NCBI GenBank assembly: GCA_002503595.1
Contig: DASC01000135.1
Coordinates: 3,452 to 67,451 of the forward strand
Direction of reading: 5' to 3'
DNA: 64,000 nt
Origin: Candidatus Methanogaster sp. UBA203
Lineage (GTDB): Archaea > Halobacteriota > Methanosarcinia > Methanosarcinales > Methanogasteraceae
Shown: in pieces, positions 1-9,238 of the stretch
Position numbering within the stretch: the first letter of the stretch is position 1
How the letters are laid out: every line of letters starts with the position of its first letter
Position numbers and translations under genes: made by a program
The notes under the pieces: generated by a model
What the model was told of the DNA's origin: nothing
The model's database searches: none
What the model saw: the letters and a program-made list of their open reading frames with translations, nothing else

Positions 1-1
1 G

Positions 2-172
2 GTTCATACCGGGCAGCATTACCCGTACAACATGGACCGGGTGTTTTTTGAGCAACTTGGGCTGCCGGATGCGAAGTATAATCTCGATGTTGGGTCCGGG
101 TCAGGGGGTATGGAGCAGACAGGGAAGATGCTTGAAGGGAAAGATATTTTAGGTCCGAAAAACACATATTAA
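2..172 (+). pseudogene. wecB: UDP-GlcNAc 2-epimerase fragment (window edge)
   Basis: The reading frame enters from the left edge and begins with V-HTGQHY, the hallmark of non-hydrolysing UDP-N-acetylglucosamine 2-epimerases, followed by MDRVFFEQLGLP and VGSGSG-EQTGKML, all typical of the first 100 residues of that family. Shortly after this the frame leaves the family pattern and stops at 170-172, although the enzyme is normally about 360-380 residues. It is therefore a broken copy that would have made UDP-ManNAc for surface glycans. A second piece of the same gene lies at 857-1048, beyond a toxin-antitoxin-like pair. Only the part inside the window can be judged. Confidence 0.75.
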
Positions 173-193
173 ATTGGAAAAGAAGGGATCAAG

Positions 194-451
194 ATGGAAT
201 CCGAAACGAGAAGAGTTATATATCCTGTTATGGCGATCACGCAAGAACGTCTATCAGATAGAGGTGTGAAAGTATCGCAAAAGGAGTTGATGTATGTGAT
301 CACTGAATTCATCGCCAAAAATGAGGAGGAATTACTAAGGATGGTGCAGGAGAAGAGAAGGAGCTATGATGCGAATTTGAGAAAGTGGTTGAACACCCCT
401 GTTGAGGTCGAGAGAACCGATGCACTAAAGGAGCATGATTTGGTGGTGTGA
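194..451 (+). CDS. putative VapB-type antitoxin partner
   Basis: This 85-residue charged protein is not recognised by motif. The call rests on context: its TGA stop overlaps the GTG start of a PIN-domain toxin by four bases (GTGA), the usual arrangement of antitoxin followed by VapC. The sequence looks mostly helical, with a Lys/Glu-rich centre and an acidic C-terminus that could wrap the toxin. A purine-rich stretch (aagaaggg) precedes the ATG. It lies in the gap between two wecB fragments, so the pair probably moved in together. It could also be a small protein of other function that happens to be coupled to the toxin. Confidence 0.55.
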   Translation: MESETRRVIYPVMAITQERLSDRGVKVSQKELMYVITEFIAKNEEELLRMVQEKRRSYDANLRKWLNTPVEVERTDALKEHDLVV

Positions 452-852
452 TCTTGTTTATCGATAGTGTTGTGTGGATCGGTGCTAAATTAAAACGGGA
501 CCAGTGGCATAGAAAGTCAGTTCCGATCATAAGAAAATTCCTCGATAAGGAGATTGAAAAGGCATATATTACAGATTATATCGTCTTAGAAACGGTGAAT
601 TTTATTTTGAGAAAAGGCAGTTTCGATGCGGCACTGGAGACATTGAATCTCTTTGAGTACCATGAAAGGATTGAAATCGTAAATATCGATGAAATGTCCT
701 TTGCTCGCGCTTCTGCGATCTTTAAGAGATATCCCGGGTTGTCAATCACCGATGCATCAACGGTGGCGGTAATGGAGGATCTGGGAATAGCGCAGATTTA
801 CACGTTTGATGAGGGTTTTGATAGGATAGAATGGATTGGGAGGCTGGAGTGA
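448..852 (+). CDS. PIN-domain ribonuclease, VapC-like toxin
   Basis: The 134-residue product has the layout of a PIN-domain endoribonuclease: Asp6 in the first strand (FIDSVVW), Glu48 (IVLETV), Asp102 (SITDAS) and Asp121/Asp125 (YTFDEGFD), the acidic set that binds Mg2+ or Mn2+. Such VapC toxins cut tRNA or rRNA and are held inactive by the upstream antitoxin. The start is GTG, overlapping the stop of the preceding gene, which implies translational coupling. All key acidic residues are present, so it is probably active, unlike the disrupted PIN gene near 10.5 kb. Five bases after its stop begins another wecB fragment. Confidence 0.85.
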   Translation: MILFIDSVVWIGAKLKRDQWHRKSVPIIRKFLDKEIEKAYITDYIVLETVNFILRKGSFDAALETLNLFEYHERIEIVNIDEMSFARASAIFKRYPGLSITDASTVAVMEDLGIAQIYTFDEGFDRIEWIGRLE

Positions 853-856
853 ATCG

Positions 857-1048
857 ATGACGGGTAAGATCTGTATCATTATTGGCACACGCCCGGAGGT
901 GATCAAGATGTCGCCTGTGGTGCGGGCGTGCGAGGGCTCGGGGGCGGAGTGGTTTATGGTTCATACCGGGCAGAGGTGTTCGCGTGATGTGGGCCGGGTG
1001 TTCTCTGGGGGGCTTGGACGACAGGGTTATGAGGACGTTAAGATATGA
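857..1048 (+). pseudogene. wecB: UDP-GlcNAc 2-epimerase N-terminal fragment
   Basis: From the ATG at 857 the frame reads MTGKICIIIGTRPEVIKMSP, the classical N-terminus of WecB/MnaA, then VHTGQ, after which it departs from the family (RCSRDVGRVFSGGLG where HY-x-MDRVFFE-x-LGL is expected) and ends after 63 residues. DNA around 956-1020 is clearly related to bases 1-60, so both are pieces of one gene or of two copies. The decay after HTGQ looks like point mutation plus an indel. Its stop overlaps the ATG of the next gene (ATGA), so the remnant may still be translated and coupled to the epimerase. Confidence 0.75.
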
Positions 1049-1953
1049 AGACGAGTGAACTATTGATAGCAGGTGGAGCCGGTTTTGTCGGCAGGAATCT
1101 TGTAAGGGTGCTTCAATCCAGTGATTACGAGATGGGAATGATAACGGTTGTGGATAAAGACAGAAAGAATCTAGAGTACGTGAAGAAGTTTGGTGTGAAA
1201 GCGGTTCAGGCAGATATGGATGAAAAAGGAGATTGGTTTGACGAATTCAACGGAAAAGAGATGGTCATCAACCTTGCAGCACAGATCTCTTCTCCTTCTT
1301 ATGATGATTTCCACAGAAATAACGTCGTTTCTACGGAAAATATTATCGAAGCCACCAGAGCAGCGGACATTGGTAGGATTATCCATTTCAGTTCTGCTGC
1401 GGTTCTCTCCATTCGAAAGGACGACTATGCCAAAAGTAAACTGGAAGGGGAAGAGATGGTTAAAAAGAGCGGGGTCGAATATTGCATATTACAGCCGTCT
1501 CTTATGTATGGTCCAACCGATGACAAAAACATAGGATACTTAATCAATTTTGCCAAGAAACTCCCATGTTTCCCGATCCCGGGTCATGGGAAATGGCCCA
1601 GACAGCCGATCTACATCGACGACATCTGTTATCTCGTTATTTCGATTATGGATAACTTCCCACACAATAAAGTTTACAGCGTCAATGGAAGGGAGGTTAT
1701 CTACTTCAGGGATATGATAAAGATCGTTCTCAAGCAACTTGGAGGATTCAAGTTTAGAGTCTTCCTCCCCATCAGCTTGTTCAAGTTTCTCATGATGAGC
1801 TATCAACTACTGGCTGGAAGAACCCAGTTCACATCCGATCAGGTTGATTCCCTCACTGCTGAAGAGGTGTTTCCGAACTATGCATGGTGGGATGAGTTCG
1901 GTATTGATATCACATCCTTTGATGAAGGGGTTAGGAGGATGCTTGAACTATGA
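1045..1953 (+). CDS. NAD-dependent sugar epimerase/dehydratase (extended SDR)
   Basis: The 302-residue protein belongs to the extended short-chain dehydrogenase family. The N-terminal Rossmann motif GGAGFVG is at residues 10-16, an NAAQIS-like segment follows near residue 76, and the catalytic YxxxK is Tyr128-Ala-Lys-Ser-Lys132 with serines near 116-117. These enzymes epimerise, dehydrate or reduce nucleotide sugars in the cytoplasm. The substrate cannot be told from sequence; the wecB remnants upstream and glycosyltransferases downstream place it in glycan precursor synthesis. It overlaps its neighbours by four bases on both sides, so it sits in a tight operon. The length is close to the family norm. 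Confidence 0.85.
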   Translation: MKTSELLIAGGAGFVGRNLVRVLQSSDYEMGMITVVDKDRKNLEYVKKFGVKAVQADMDEKGDWFDEFNGKEMVINLAAQISSPSYDDFHRNNVVSTENIIEATRAADIGRIIHFSSAAVLSIRKDDYAKSKLEGEEMVKKSGVEYCILQPSLMYGPTDDKNIGYLINFAKKLPCFPIPGHGKWPRQPIYIDDICYLVISIMDNFPHNKVYSVNGREVIYFRDMIKIVLKQLGGFKFRVFLPISLFKFLMMSYQLLAGRTQFTSDQVDSLTAEEVFPNYAWWDEFGIDITSFDEGVRRMLEL

Positions 1954-2147
1954 TGGGGGAAAAGATACTTGCAGATTATGACAGGGAAGCGGACGTTCTT
2001 TGTATAAATTTTACCTATCCGCCCGAAGCAGTAGAACATAATGAAGATGAGAGGGGGCTCATCAGGAATTGTAATGAGCGTGAAGGTGTCGTGGGGATAA
2101 CAGTGATTTCAGCGAGTGGATTTGCGGAGAGTAGTGACAGAGGTTAA
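1950..2147 (+). CDS. DUF2283-like small protein
   Basis: The 65-residue product has the DUF2283 pattern: a YDREADVLCINF opening, an acidic DERGLIR middle and a VVGITVISAS segment. DUF2283 proteins are small beta-rich proteins of unknown function, often beside toxin-antitoxin or accessory genes. It starts at the ATG overlapping the epimerase stop. The C-terminus (SGFAESSDRG) is short and may be slightly truncated, since the next gene begins two bases after its stop. No function can be assigned. Confidence 0.6.
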   Translation: MMGEKILADYDREADVLCINFTYPPEAVEHNEDERGLIRNCNEREGVVGITVISASGFAESSDRG

Positions 2148-2148
2148 A

Positions 2149-3537
2149 ATGATGAGTGATAATATCTCGGAGGTCATCCCGGTAAAAAACGAGGAAGCGA
2201 AGATTATGCAGTGCCTTGAAGCGGTCTTCTCTCAATCCCTCAAGCCGCATGAGGTGCTCGTGGTCGATGGACATTCGACTGATCGGACGGTGGAGCGGGC
2301 GAGGGAGTTTCCGGCCAGGGTGGTTTATGAGGATTATGGAACAGTTGGTGGAGCGCGGCAGGTCGGGGTTTTGAGTGCAGAGAGTGGGATTGTGGCTTTT
2401 ACGGATGCTGATTGCGTTCCTGAGAAAAATTGGTTAGAAGATGTCGTAAAGGAATTTGATGAGGGTATTGTCGGTGTGGGGTGTGGGATAAAAAATGATG
2501 ATGACCTGGTAGCTATATCAGTAGTAGTTCCGGTATACAATGGTGAGAAAACGATAAAGAAGACAATAGAAGCGTTGCTATCGCAAAAAACAGAAAAAAA
2601 ATACGAAATTATCATTGTCGACGACGGTTCTACAGATAATACCCCCAACATTATTAAAAAATATCCCATAAAAACAATCACTCAAAAAAATGCAGGGCCC
2701 GCAGCAGCGAGAAATATCGGTTGGAAAGCCTCGTCGGGAAAGATAGTAGCATTTACAGACAGCGACTGTGTCCCCATTCCGGATTGGATCGAAGCAATAA
2801 GTAAACACTTCAATGACCCCGCTATAGGAGGAGTTGGCGGCACATATAAGATGGAAAATATAGGAAACATTCTTGCAACCTATATCGGAGAAGATATAAA
2901 ATTTAGGCATGACCGACTTGGAAAGGAAATAGAAGCAGTAGGAACGTTCTCTGTCGCATTTCGGAAGAATTTACTCGAACGGGTTGGTGGATTTGATGAA
3001 ACATATAAAAAGGCTACCGCGGAGGACTTTGATTTATGTTTTGCAATACGTAAAACAGGGCATAAAATAATATACGAGCCAAATGCGATTGTGGGTCATT
3101 ATCACAAGGAAAGCTTTTTAAAATATATAAAGAGTCAGTTCTGGTTTTCAGTTTGGAGAATATATTTATATGATAAATATAAATGTATGGCAAAAGGTGA
3201 TCGGTACACGCCAATAACAACATTAATCCAAGTACCGGTAACATTGTTATTTTTATTGAGTTTAGTATTGGGTGTTTTTATCGAAAAATTATTTATAATA
3301 TCGATATTTCTTGTAGGTGTTCTTCTTATGTTAACTATTCCATTTATAAGCTATGAGATACGAAAGAATCCATTGATTGCGGTAATAGGGGTATTTATGC
3401 AGTTTATTAGAAACATCATCTGGGCAGTTGGTTTTGTCGGTGGGTTGGTTAATTTGTTTTATTTAAAGTTTGAAAAATGCAAAAAAAGAAGACGTGGTAA
3501 AGAACATGTTATTAAGCTGGTGGATAGTACAACATGA
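2149..3537 (+). CDS. chimeric GT2 glycosyltransferase (1.3 GT-A domains plus membrane segments)
   Basis: Starting at the ATG at 2149 (two bases after the preceding stop) the protein is 462 residues. Residues 1-115 are the front half of a GT2 fold (VIPVKNEEAKI, VVDGHSTDRT, GGARQVG, and the FTDADC metal motif near 84-88). At about residue 117 a second, complete GT2 domain begins (SVVVPVYNGEKT, IVDDGSTDNT, GPAAARNIG, FTDSDC, EDFDLC), followed by two or three hydrophobic helices after residue 330 and a Lys/Arg-rich tail. Base composition changes sharply to A+T-rich at about 2500, exactly at the join. It looks like recombination of an incoming gene into a resident one. The second domain is probably active at the inner face of the membrane. 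Confidence 0.8.
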   Translation: MMSDNISEVIPVKNEEAKIMQCLEAVFSQSLKPHEVLVVDGHSTDRTVERAREFPARVVYEDYGTVGGARQVGVLSAESGIVAFTDADCVPEKNWLEDVVKEFDEGIVGVGCGIKNDDDLVAISVVVPVYNGEKTIKKTIEALLSQKTEKKYEIIIVDDGSTDNTPNIIKKYPIKTITQKNAGPAAARNIGWKASSGKIVAFTDSDCVPIPDWIEAISKHFNDPAIGGVGGTYKMENIGNILATYIGEDIKFRHDRLGKEIEAVGTFSVAFRKNLLERVGGFDETYKKATAEDFDLCFAIRKTGHKIIYEPNAIVGHYHKESFLKYIKSQFWFSVWRIYLYDKYKCMAKGDRYTPITTLIQVPVTLLFLLSLVLGVFIEKLFIISIFLVGVLLMLTIPFISYEIRKNPLIAVIGVFMQFIRNIIWAVGFVGGLVNLFYLKFEKCKKRRRGKEHVIKLVDSTT

Positions 3538-3606
3538 GACTATGAAAATTATGATGGGTATAAATTGGAGGTTTTTGGTGATGGTAAATTTTGGGAGTGG
3601 AGTGCA

Positions 3607-4731
3607 ATGAACATTTGCATGCTATCCTCTGAATTCCCCCCCGATCTCGGCGGTATAAGTACGTACGTCCATAATTTATCAAAAAAATTGATAGAACGGG
3701 GGCATACTGTCACAGTTATCACGCGGGGGACATACAGAAAAACATATCAGGAAAAGATAGATGGTATCTCTGTACATCGTGTGCGGTTCATACCATCATA
3801 TCCTTCTCCATTCAAGTTACATGGATTGTTCGTGAATAAATCATTTAAGTTATTGGAACCAGATTTTGACGTAGTACACGTACATGGAACACTCGTGCCG
3901 GTCATCCATACATCATTGCCAGTCATATTTACCTCACATGGTACTTCCAATAAGGATATTGACAATATGCCGATGAAAAGTTTTCACTTTTATGTTGTTA
4001 GTCTTATGCGCAGGCAATTATTTAATGCAGAAAAAACGATTGTAGGAAGTGCAGATGTAATTACTTCGGTGTCACATTCGTGTGCAAAAGAACTGAAAAA
4101 AGACCATGTAGTAAATAAAAAAATTACAGTTGTGAATAATGGTGTAGATAGTAACTTTTTCATTCCCATTGAAAATAATAAAAAAGAAAATTATATATTA
4201 TATACTGGGAGATTGGAGACAAGAAAAGGATTGATTGATTTCATTGAAAGTGCGAAATACGTATGTCGAAAATATGTTGATATTAAGTTTATCTTAACTG
4301 GTAAAGGCACGATTAAAAATTATCTGGAGCGAAGAATTGATAGTTTCGGTTTGAAAAAAAACTTCTGCTTTACCGGGTTTGTGGATAGGTCAATGCTTCT
4401 TGAATACTATCAAAATGCAGCTATTTATGTTCTCCCATCATATTATGAAGGACTGCCCACAACTTTGCTCGAAGCGATGTCATGCGGAATACCCTCAATC
4501 GCGACAAATGTAGAGGGGAGTTCTGAAGTGATAATCGATGGTGAAACAGGTTTGTTAGTTCCTCCGAAAGATCCTGAGAAATTAGCAGAAGCAATAATAA
4601 TGTTATTAGAGAATAAGGTGTTACGAAACAGATTGAAGATGAACGCAAGAAAATATATTGTAGCTACTCATGATTGGGAGATTATAACAGACAGAATAGA
4701 AAAAGTGTATGAAAAATGTGTAACTAAATAG
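3607..4731 (+). CDS. GT4-family glycosyltransferase
   Basis: The 374-residue protein is a GT-B retaining glycosyltransferase of family GT4. The N-terminal domain opens with MNICMLSSEFPPDLGGIS, the PP-x-x-GG loop at residues 11-16, and the C-terminal domain carries the donor-binding EX7E pair Glu281 and Glu289 (EGLPTTLLE) after an ILYTGRLETRKG strand. It transfers a sugar from a nucleotide donor to a lipid-linked or surface glycan. An upstream in-frame ATG at 3565 would add residues that do not fit the family, so 3607 is chosen. The gene is A+T-rich like its neighbours, in line with acquisition of the whole block. Confidence 0.88.
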   Translation: MNICMLSSEFPPDLGGISTYVHNLSKKLIERGHTVTVITRGTYRKTYQEKIDGISVHRVRFIPSYPSPFKLHGLFVNKSFKLLEPDFDVVHVHGTLVPVIHTSLPVIFTSHGTSNKDIDNMPMKSFHFYVVSLMRRQLFNAEKTIVGSADVITSVSHSCAKELKKDHVVNKKITVVNNGVDSNFFIPIENNKKENYILYTGRLETRKGLIDFIESAKYVCRKYVDIKFILTGKGTIKNYLERRIDSFGLKKNFCFTGFVDRSMLLEYYQNAAIYVLPSYYEGLPTTLLEAMSCGIPSIATNVEGSSEVIIDGETGLLVPPKDPEKLAEAIIMLLENKVLRNRLKMNARKYIVATHDWEIITDRIEKVYEKCVTK

Positions 4732-4828
4732 TAGTAAAAATATAACATGAGCCGGATAATTTTGTCGCAAAATCTAAAAGAAGATCGTATCGATGAGCAT
4801 GTCCGGGTGGCGTAAAGTAGGTGATAAG

Positions 4829-6706
4829 ATGGAATTCGCGAAGTTTGGTGGCGAGAACAGAATCATTAAAATCGTATCCACCATCGCTTTTATTTTTATC
4901 GCAATATCTTTAGATATAATTGCGAAAACTTCTCCAACTGTTGGCTACGAAGTATCAATTTATAACGCCTACCCCTCCTACTTTTGGTTTTTAGTTATAG
5001 CTAGTATTGCTTGTGGCATTGGGATACTGTTGTACCAGGCTTTTGCTCAAGAAAAATCCCGATGGTGGGTTCTTGGACTTGTGATAATTATCTTAGTCAA
5101 CACCATTTTTCTGCTCATGCCTGAGTTTAGAGGGTATTCCTTCTATGCGCGAGGGGAGGACACACTCACACACGCCGGATACATCAGAGATATTCTAAAT
5201 ACTGGGCATGTAGGTGAAAGCAATTACTATCCAATCGAGCACATATTGGGTACAAACTTAATCCAAGTATCTGGAATATCGCTAGAAGATGTTTCTGCTC
5301 TATTTTTCGTCCTTTTTTCTGGAATGTATATTATTACTATATATCCTTTGGCCAAAAGCACTAGTAAGCACTCGGGTCAAGTTCTATTAATAGTTGCTTT
5401 CGCCTCACCTTTAATATACAGTTTTTTTCATGTAAACATTTCTCCCAATATTTTTTCTTTGTTTATGCTACCATGTTTGTTGTATTTTTATCATAAAAGA
5501 GAGTTAATCCCATCAAATCGCATGGAAAATACTATTGCGGTGCTTATATTGGCGTTTTGCATTGTTTTTTTCCATGCCGTTACCACACTCTTCACCATAA
5601 TTGTTTTTTTTGTATTTGGGCTTGCTTATGCTCTGTACTCCAATTTTATTGTCCGCAGACTATCTGAGCATAGGCAATATGGAATTGTCGGTAAGAATTT
5701 TCTTAGAATAACTTTTATCCTGTTTATAGCTTTTTTCATGTGGTATTTCTCGTACTCATCTATCTGCAATAGTTTCAGAAGAGTTGCCGACTGGTTAATC
5801 TATCAGATTGGCACTCCTTTGTTCGATGCACAACTTGAAACATTGAGAGAAACTGGACCTACATGGTCTCAAACTTTTGAACTTTTTGTGAATAGGTATG
5901 GCGCTATTTTTTTATTGTTGCTACTTTCGAGTATATGTTGTATATATGTGATTAGGAAAAGTTTGTCAAAAGCACATAATATAGGACCCATGATGTTTAC
6001 ATACGCAATTCAATTCACGATTGCTCTTTTCATTAGTGTTATAATGCTATTTGGTTATTTTTTCGAATATAATCCCGTCAGAGTTTTTAGGCTTCCTTTA
6101 CTAATGGGTACAATTCTTAGTGGGTTGGTGGTTTATGATTTCGTTAGCGGATATACTAGGAAGAAGTCTAATAAGAGAAACAAGTTGCGCCAAAGGTTAT
6201 TCATAATAGTAATTTGGATGACCATAATGGTCATGGTTACGCTAAGTTTTGGGAGTGTTTATAATTCACCGAGAGTGTATCTGCCAAATTCTCAGACCAC
6301 CTCAATGGACCTAGTTGGCACAGAATGGCTGGATAAATCGAAAAGTCCTGATATTCGCATAATTGTTAGTCGATGGTCAGCACATTCTCTGCACCGATTC
6401 GAAGATTATAATTTTGGAATAGATTCCTCCCCTACCGTCAAAGTAGGAATAATCCACGAATATCTTCCTTCGCACTTTGGTTATGGTGGGAATAGCTCAG
6501 TTGTAGAATCTTTAGGTTTTCGAGATATGTATGTAGTCATCTTCCAAGTAGATAAAGTAATAACGATGTTTGTCCCAGAGAATGTTGGATCAAATATAGA
6601 TCAGTGGACGGAAGAAGATTTTGCCAAGCTAAAAGTCGATCCTACTGCAGTACATGTCTATGCTAATGGTGAATTTGATGTGTGGGGGGTATATGGCGAA
6701 TTTTGA
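4829..6706 (+). CDS. polytopic membrane protein, GT-C-like
   Basis: The 625-residue product has roughly 11-13 hydrophobic segments and a soluble C-terminal part of about 130 residues. The first external loop holds an EDTLTHAGYI motif and a YYPIEHILG segment, similar in spirit to the acidic loop of GT-C glycosyltransferases and oligosaccharyltransferases that use polyprenyl-phosphate sugars. The start at 4829 is preferred over the ATG at 4793 because an archaeal ribosome-binding sequence (aggtgat) lies just before it. Context with GT2 and GT4 genes supports a role in moving sugars across or outside the membrane. It could instead be a glycan polymerase; no family was recognised with certainty. 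Confidence 0.6.
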   Translation: MEFAKFGGENRIIKIVSTIAFIFIAISLDIIAKTSPTVGYEVSIYNAYPSYFWFLVIASIACGIGILLYQAFAQEKSRWWVLGLVIIILVNTIFLLMPEFRGYSFYARGEDTLTHAGYIRDILNTGHVGESNYYPIEHILGTNLIQVSGISLEDVSALFFVLFSGMYIITIYPLAKSTSKHSGQVLLIVAFASPLIYSFFHVNISPNIFSLFMLPCLLYFYHKRELIPSNRMENTIAVLILAFCIVFFHAVTTLFTIIVFFVFGLAYALYSNFIVRRLSEHRQYGIVGKNFLRITFILFIAFFMWYFSYSSICNSFRRVADWLIYQIGTPLFDAQLETLRETGPTWSQTFELFVNRYGAIFLLLLLSSICCIYVIRKSLSKAHNIGPMMFTYAIQFTIALFISVIMLFGYFFEYNPVRVFRLPLLMGTILSGLVVYDFVSGYTRKKSNKRNKLRQRLFIIVIWMTIMVMVTLSFGSVYNSPRVYLPNSQTTSMDLVGTEWLDKSKSPDIRIIVSRWSAHSLHRFEDYNFGIDSSPTVKVGIIHEYLPSHFGYGGNSSVVESLGFRDMYVVIFQVDKVITMFVPENVGSNIDQWTEEDFAKLKVDPTAVHVYANGEFDVWGVYGEF

Positions 6707-6725
6707 TTAACCTATTCGTACGTGT

Positions 6726-8045
6726 TTAGCCGCTCAGCCTCGCCCTCATCATCTGGAGACTGTTGAATCCCTGCTGTGCCCACGTTGCCAGCACTGTCAT
6801 GATCCGCTCGTGAATTGACGTCCCTTTTCTATTACGCAGTGTTCCCACGATCTTCCGCTGGACGACATGCTCAGCGATTTGAGCCCTTTCTGCTCTGTTA
6901 TTGGTCGACTCCACGCCTGGATGAGTGACAAACGTGAACCAGTAATCAAAGCCATTTTCAATCTTGCCGATGAGCTTTTCCACCTTCTCGCTTCCGTATT
7001 CTCTCTTGAGCCATCGTTTGAGCGTTGCTTCCGCATTATGTGACAGCTTCTCCCGAGTTTCGGGAGGAGGATCATTCTCCAGCGCGTCAATCAGTTTTTC
7101 ATGGAGTCTCCCCGAGTGCTCTGTGTAAAGGAACCGCCTCCGCAATCTTCTCGGTGAGATCCTTTGATTCTCGAAGTAGATGTGCCCAGCAACGCTGGAT
7201 ACGGTTTGTAAATTTGGCGTACGGTTTCCAGCCGTCACACACGATCATTCCCTTGAATCTCCTTGTCAGAACCTCTACCAGGACTTTTGTGCCCCGACTC
7301 TTCCGAATCACGACAAAAGTCTCTGCGGGGGTGGTGAATGCCCATATCCAGTGTTTCTTTCCCTGAACTCCGATTGAAGTTTCGTCCACATGCAGAATCG
7401 GAGCGTTACGAACTCGTTCCAGAATTGCGTCATATTCCGATTGAACCGCATCAGCAGCACGGCGAGTGAGATCGAGTATCGTAGCAGGACTGATGTCCAA
7501 TCCATAGTGCCGTATCAGCGCGTTCCGGATCTTCCGGTGTGGCAGCCTATCTTCATATTTCAGCAGTGCCGCCTGAGCAATCGTGTTGTTACCGAATATA
7601 CCTTCTTTTGGACAACTCGAATCGGTTGCAACGACTTCTTTCTGGCAGTGTGGGCAGGTGTAATGTGCAATATTGTATTCGGTGACGATAACAGGCTGTG
7701 GTTCCGGAATCTCCTCGATAACCTTCGTTTCCACGCTGAACGGCTCACCAAGCTCAGTTCCAAAGTACAGGACACCGATCTTTCGTGACCTCCACCTGTC
7801 TATCAGGCTTTGCAGGAGGTCTCGTCACACCCTTATGTCCTTTCTTCTGCCCCGGCTTCTTCCACCGCCTTTATCTGGATCTTTTTTGCGCTTGCCGCCA
7901 CGCTTCAGACTTGGTGGGGTATGTGCGTTCTCATACATAGCCAGTTGGCAACGAGCTCCTTTATGCATACCTTAAGCGACTCATTCTCATGCTTAAGTTG
8001 GTCAATCACGTCTCGAAGTTGTTTGATGATCTCGTCCTTGTCCAT
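6726..8045 (-). pseudogene. IS66-family transposase, frameshifted
   Basis: Read on the minus strand, pieces of one IS66 transposase appear in different frames. A coiled N-terminus (MDKDEIIKQLRDVIDQL) leads, after a shift near 7940, to MYENAHTPPS; a GQKKGHKGVTRPPAKPDR stretch lies in another frame near 7800-7860. The zinc-binding CPHCQKE and the DDE core follow, with HVDET, VCDGWKPY and, after a further shift near 7100-7240, ESTNNRAER. At least three frameshifts make it inactive. It separates the glycosyltransferase block from the FkbM gene. Terminal inverted repeats were not identified. Confidence 0.85.
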
Positions 8046-8238
8046 CGTCCTCTTAGAAGACTATTACAGTAACAATATAGAAGTTTTGTGGTCGAGGATG
8101 GGTTTTAGATCGATCTGGAAGAACAGTGTGATGGGTGGTTATGTGGGGGAGCTAAACACATACCAGTAAGTTAAATACGACGGAATCCTATTAATTAAAA
8201 AGAAATTAGATGGACTTGTAGACGAGTTTGGTGATAAA

Positions 8239-9219
8239 ATGGTAAATAAAAATCTATTCGTGATAGGCAGTGAGCATCTAAGGAAATGGGAACTCAAGTC
8301 ATTTCTATGCGGGTTTATCTTTTTTAGCATATCTAGGAGGAACTTATGTGTAGATAATTTAAGATACGTAATTGCAAAGATGCGCAATAAGGGGGTAGAT
8401 TACACTAAAGTAAAAGTAAATGATAATTTAATGTATATAAATTTTAAGGATAATGGAATCTCTAAGGAACTTTATATCCACCGGAAAAGAGAGCATTTTT
8501 CAACTGAATTCATAAAAGAAATTATTAGCGAAGACGAAATCATAATTGATATAGGAGCTAATATTGGATACTATGCCTTATTAGAGTCTCAATTGGCAAA
8601 TAAGGGAATGGTGTATGGTGTAGAGCCCATACCTTCAAATATGAATTTATTGAATAGAAATATAGAATTGAATAATCGCAAGAATTTTTCTTCTTTTCAA
8701 TGTGCTATAAGTGATAAAAATGGTGAAGCGAAAATGTATGTGTATGACAAATGTAATTGGTGTTCCTTCACAAAAGATCCAGGCGGTAATATAATAGATG
8801 AAATCGAAGTTCAAACAATGACGTTAGATAAGTTTGTGGAGTCTTGTGTCTGTCAAGATCCTACGTTCATTCGAATGGATTCTGAAGGACATGAATATCA
8901 GATAATCAAAGGTGCAGCTAACATTTTTAAAAAAAATAATCCACTAAAATTATGTATAGAATTGCACCCCCACTTGATGCCAAGGAAAAACATGGAAGAA
9001 CTGATTAACAATCTAAAACAAAGTGGTTTCAAAGTGATGGCAATATTTTTAGATTCAACCCCCTATAACTATAAAAATATTAATACAATAAATAGATTGT
9101 GTAGAGCAATGAAAATTCCTGAATTTGGGTTTGCAGGCAATAGTTACGAAGATATATACAAACTATTAAAAGAGAGATGCTACGCACCCATTGTTTTTTT
9201 TGAAAGAGGAAAAGCATAA
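8239..9219 (+). CDS. FkbM-family SAM-dependent methyltransferase
   Basis: The 326-residue protein has the FkbM fold: the SAM-binding DIGANIGYY at residues 104-112, an acidic VEPIPSN after the second strand, and the family signature RMDSEGHEYQIIKGA. These enzymes O-methylate hydroxyls, often on surface sugars. The start ATG follows ggtgataaa, the same ribosome-binding layout as at 4829. The N-terminal 90 residues lack a clear family match and may bind the acceptor. The gene is strikingly A+T-rich and sits between an IS66 remnant and a convergent flippase gene, so it belongs to the acquired glycan block. Confidence 0.85.
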   Translation: MVNKNLFVIGSEHLRKWELKSFLCGFIFFSISRRNLCVDNLRYVIAKMRNKGVDYTKVKVNDNLMYINFKDNGISKELYIHRKREHFSTEFIKEIISEDEIIIDIGANIGYYALLESQLANKGMVYGVEPIPSNMNLLNRNIELNNRKNFSSFQCAISDKNGEAKMYVYDKCNWCSFTKDPGGNIIDEIEVQTMTLDKFVESCVCQDPTFIRMDSEGHEYQIIKGAANIFKKNNPLKLCIELHPHLMPRKNMEELINNLKQSGFKVMAIFLDSTPYNYKNINTINRLCRAMKIPEFGFAGNSYEDIYKLLKERCYAPIVFFERGKA

Positions 9220-9238
9220 TATAAATTCAAAGATAACT

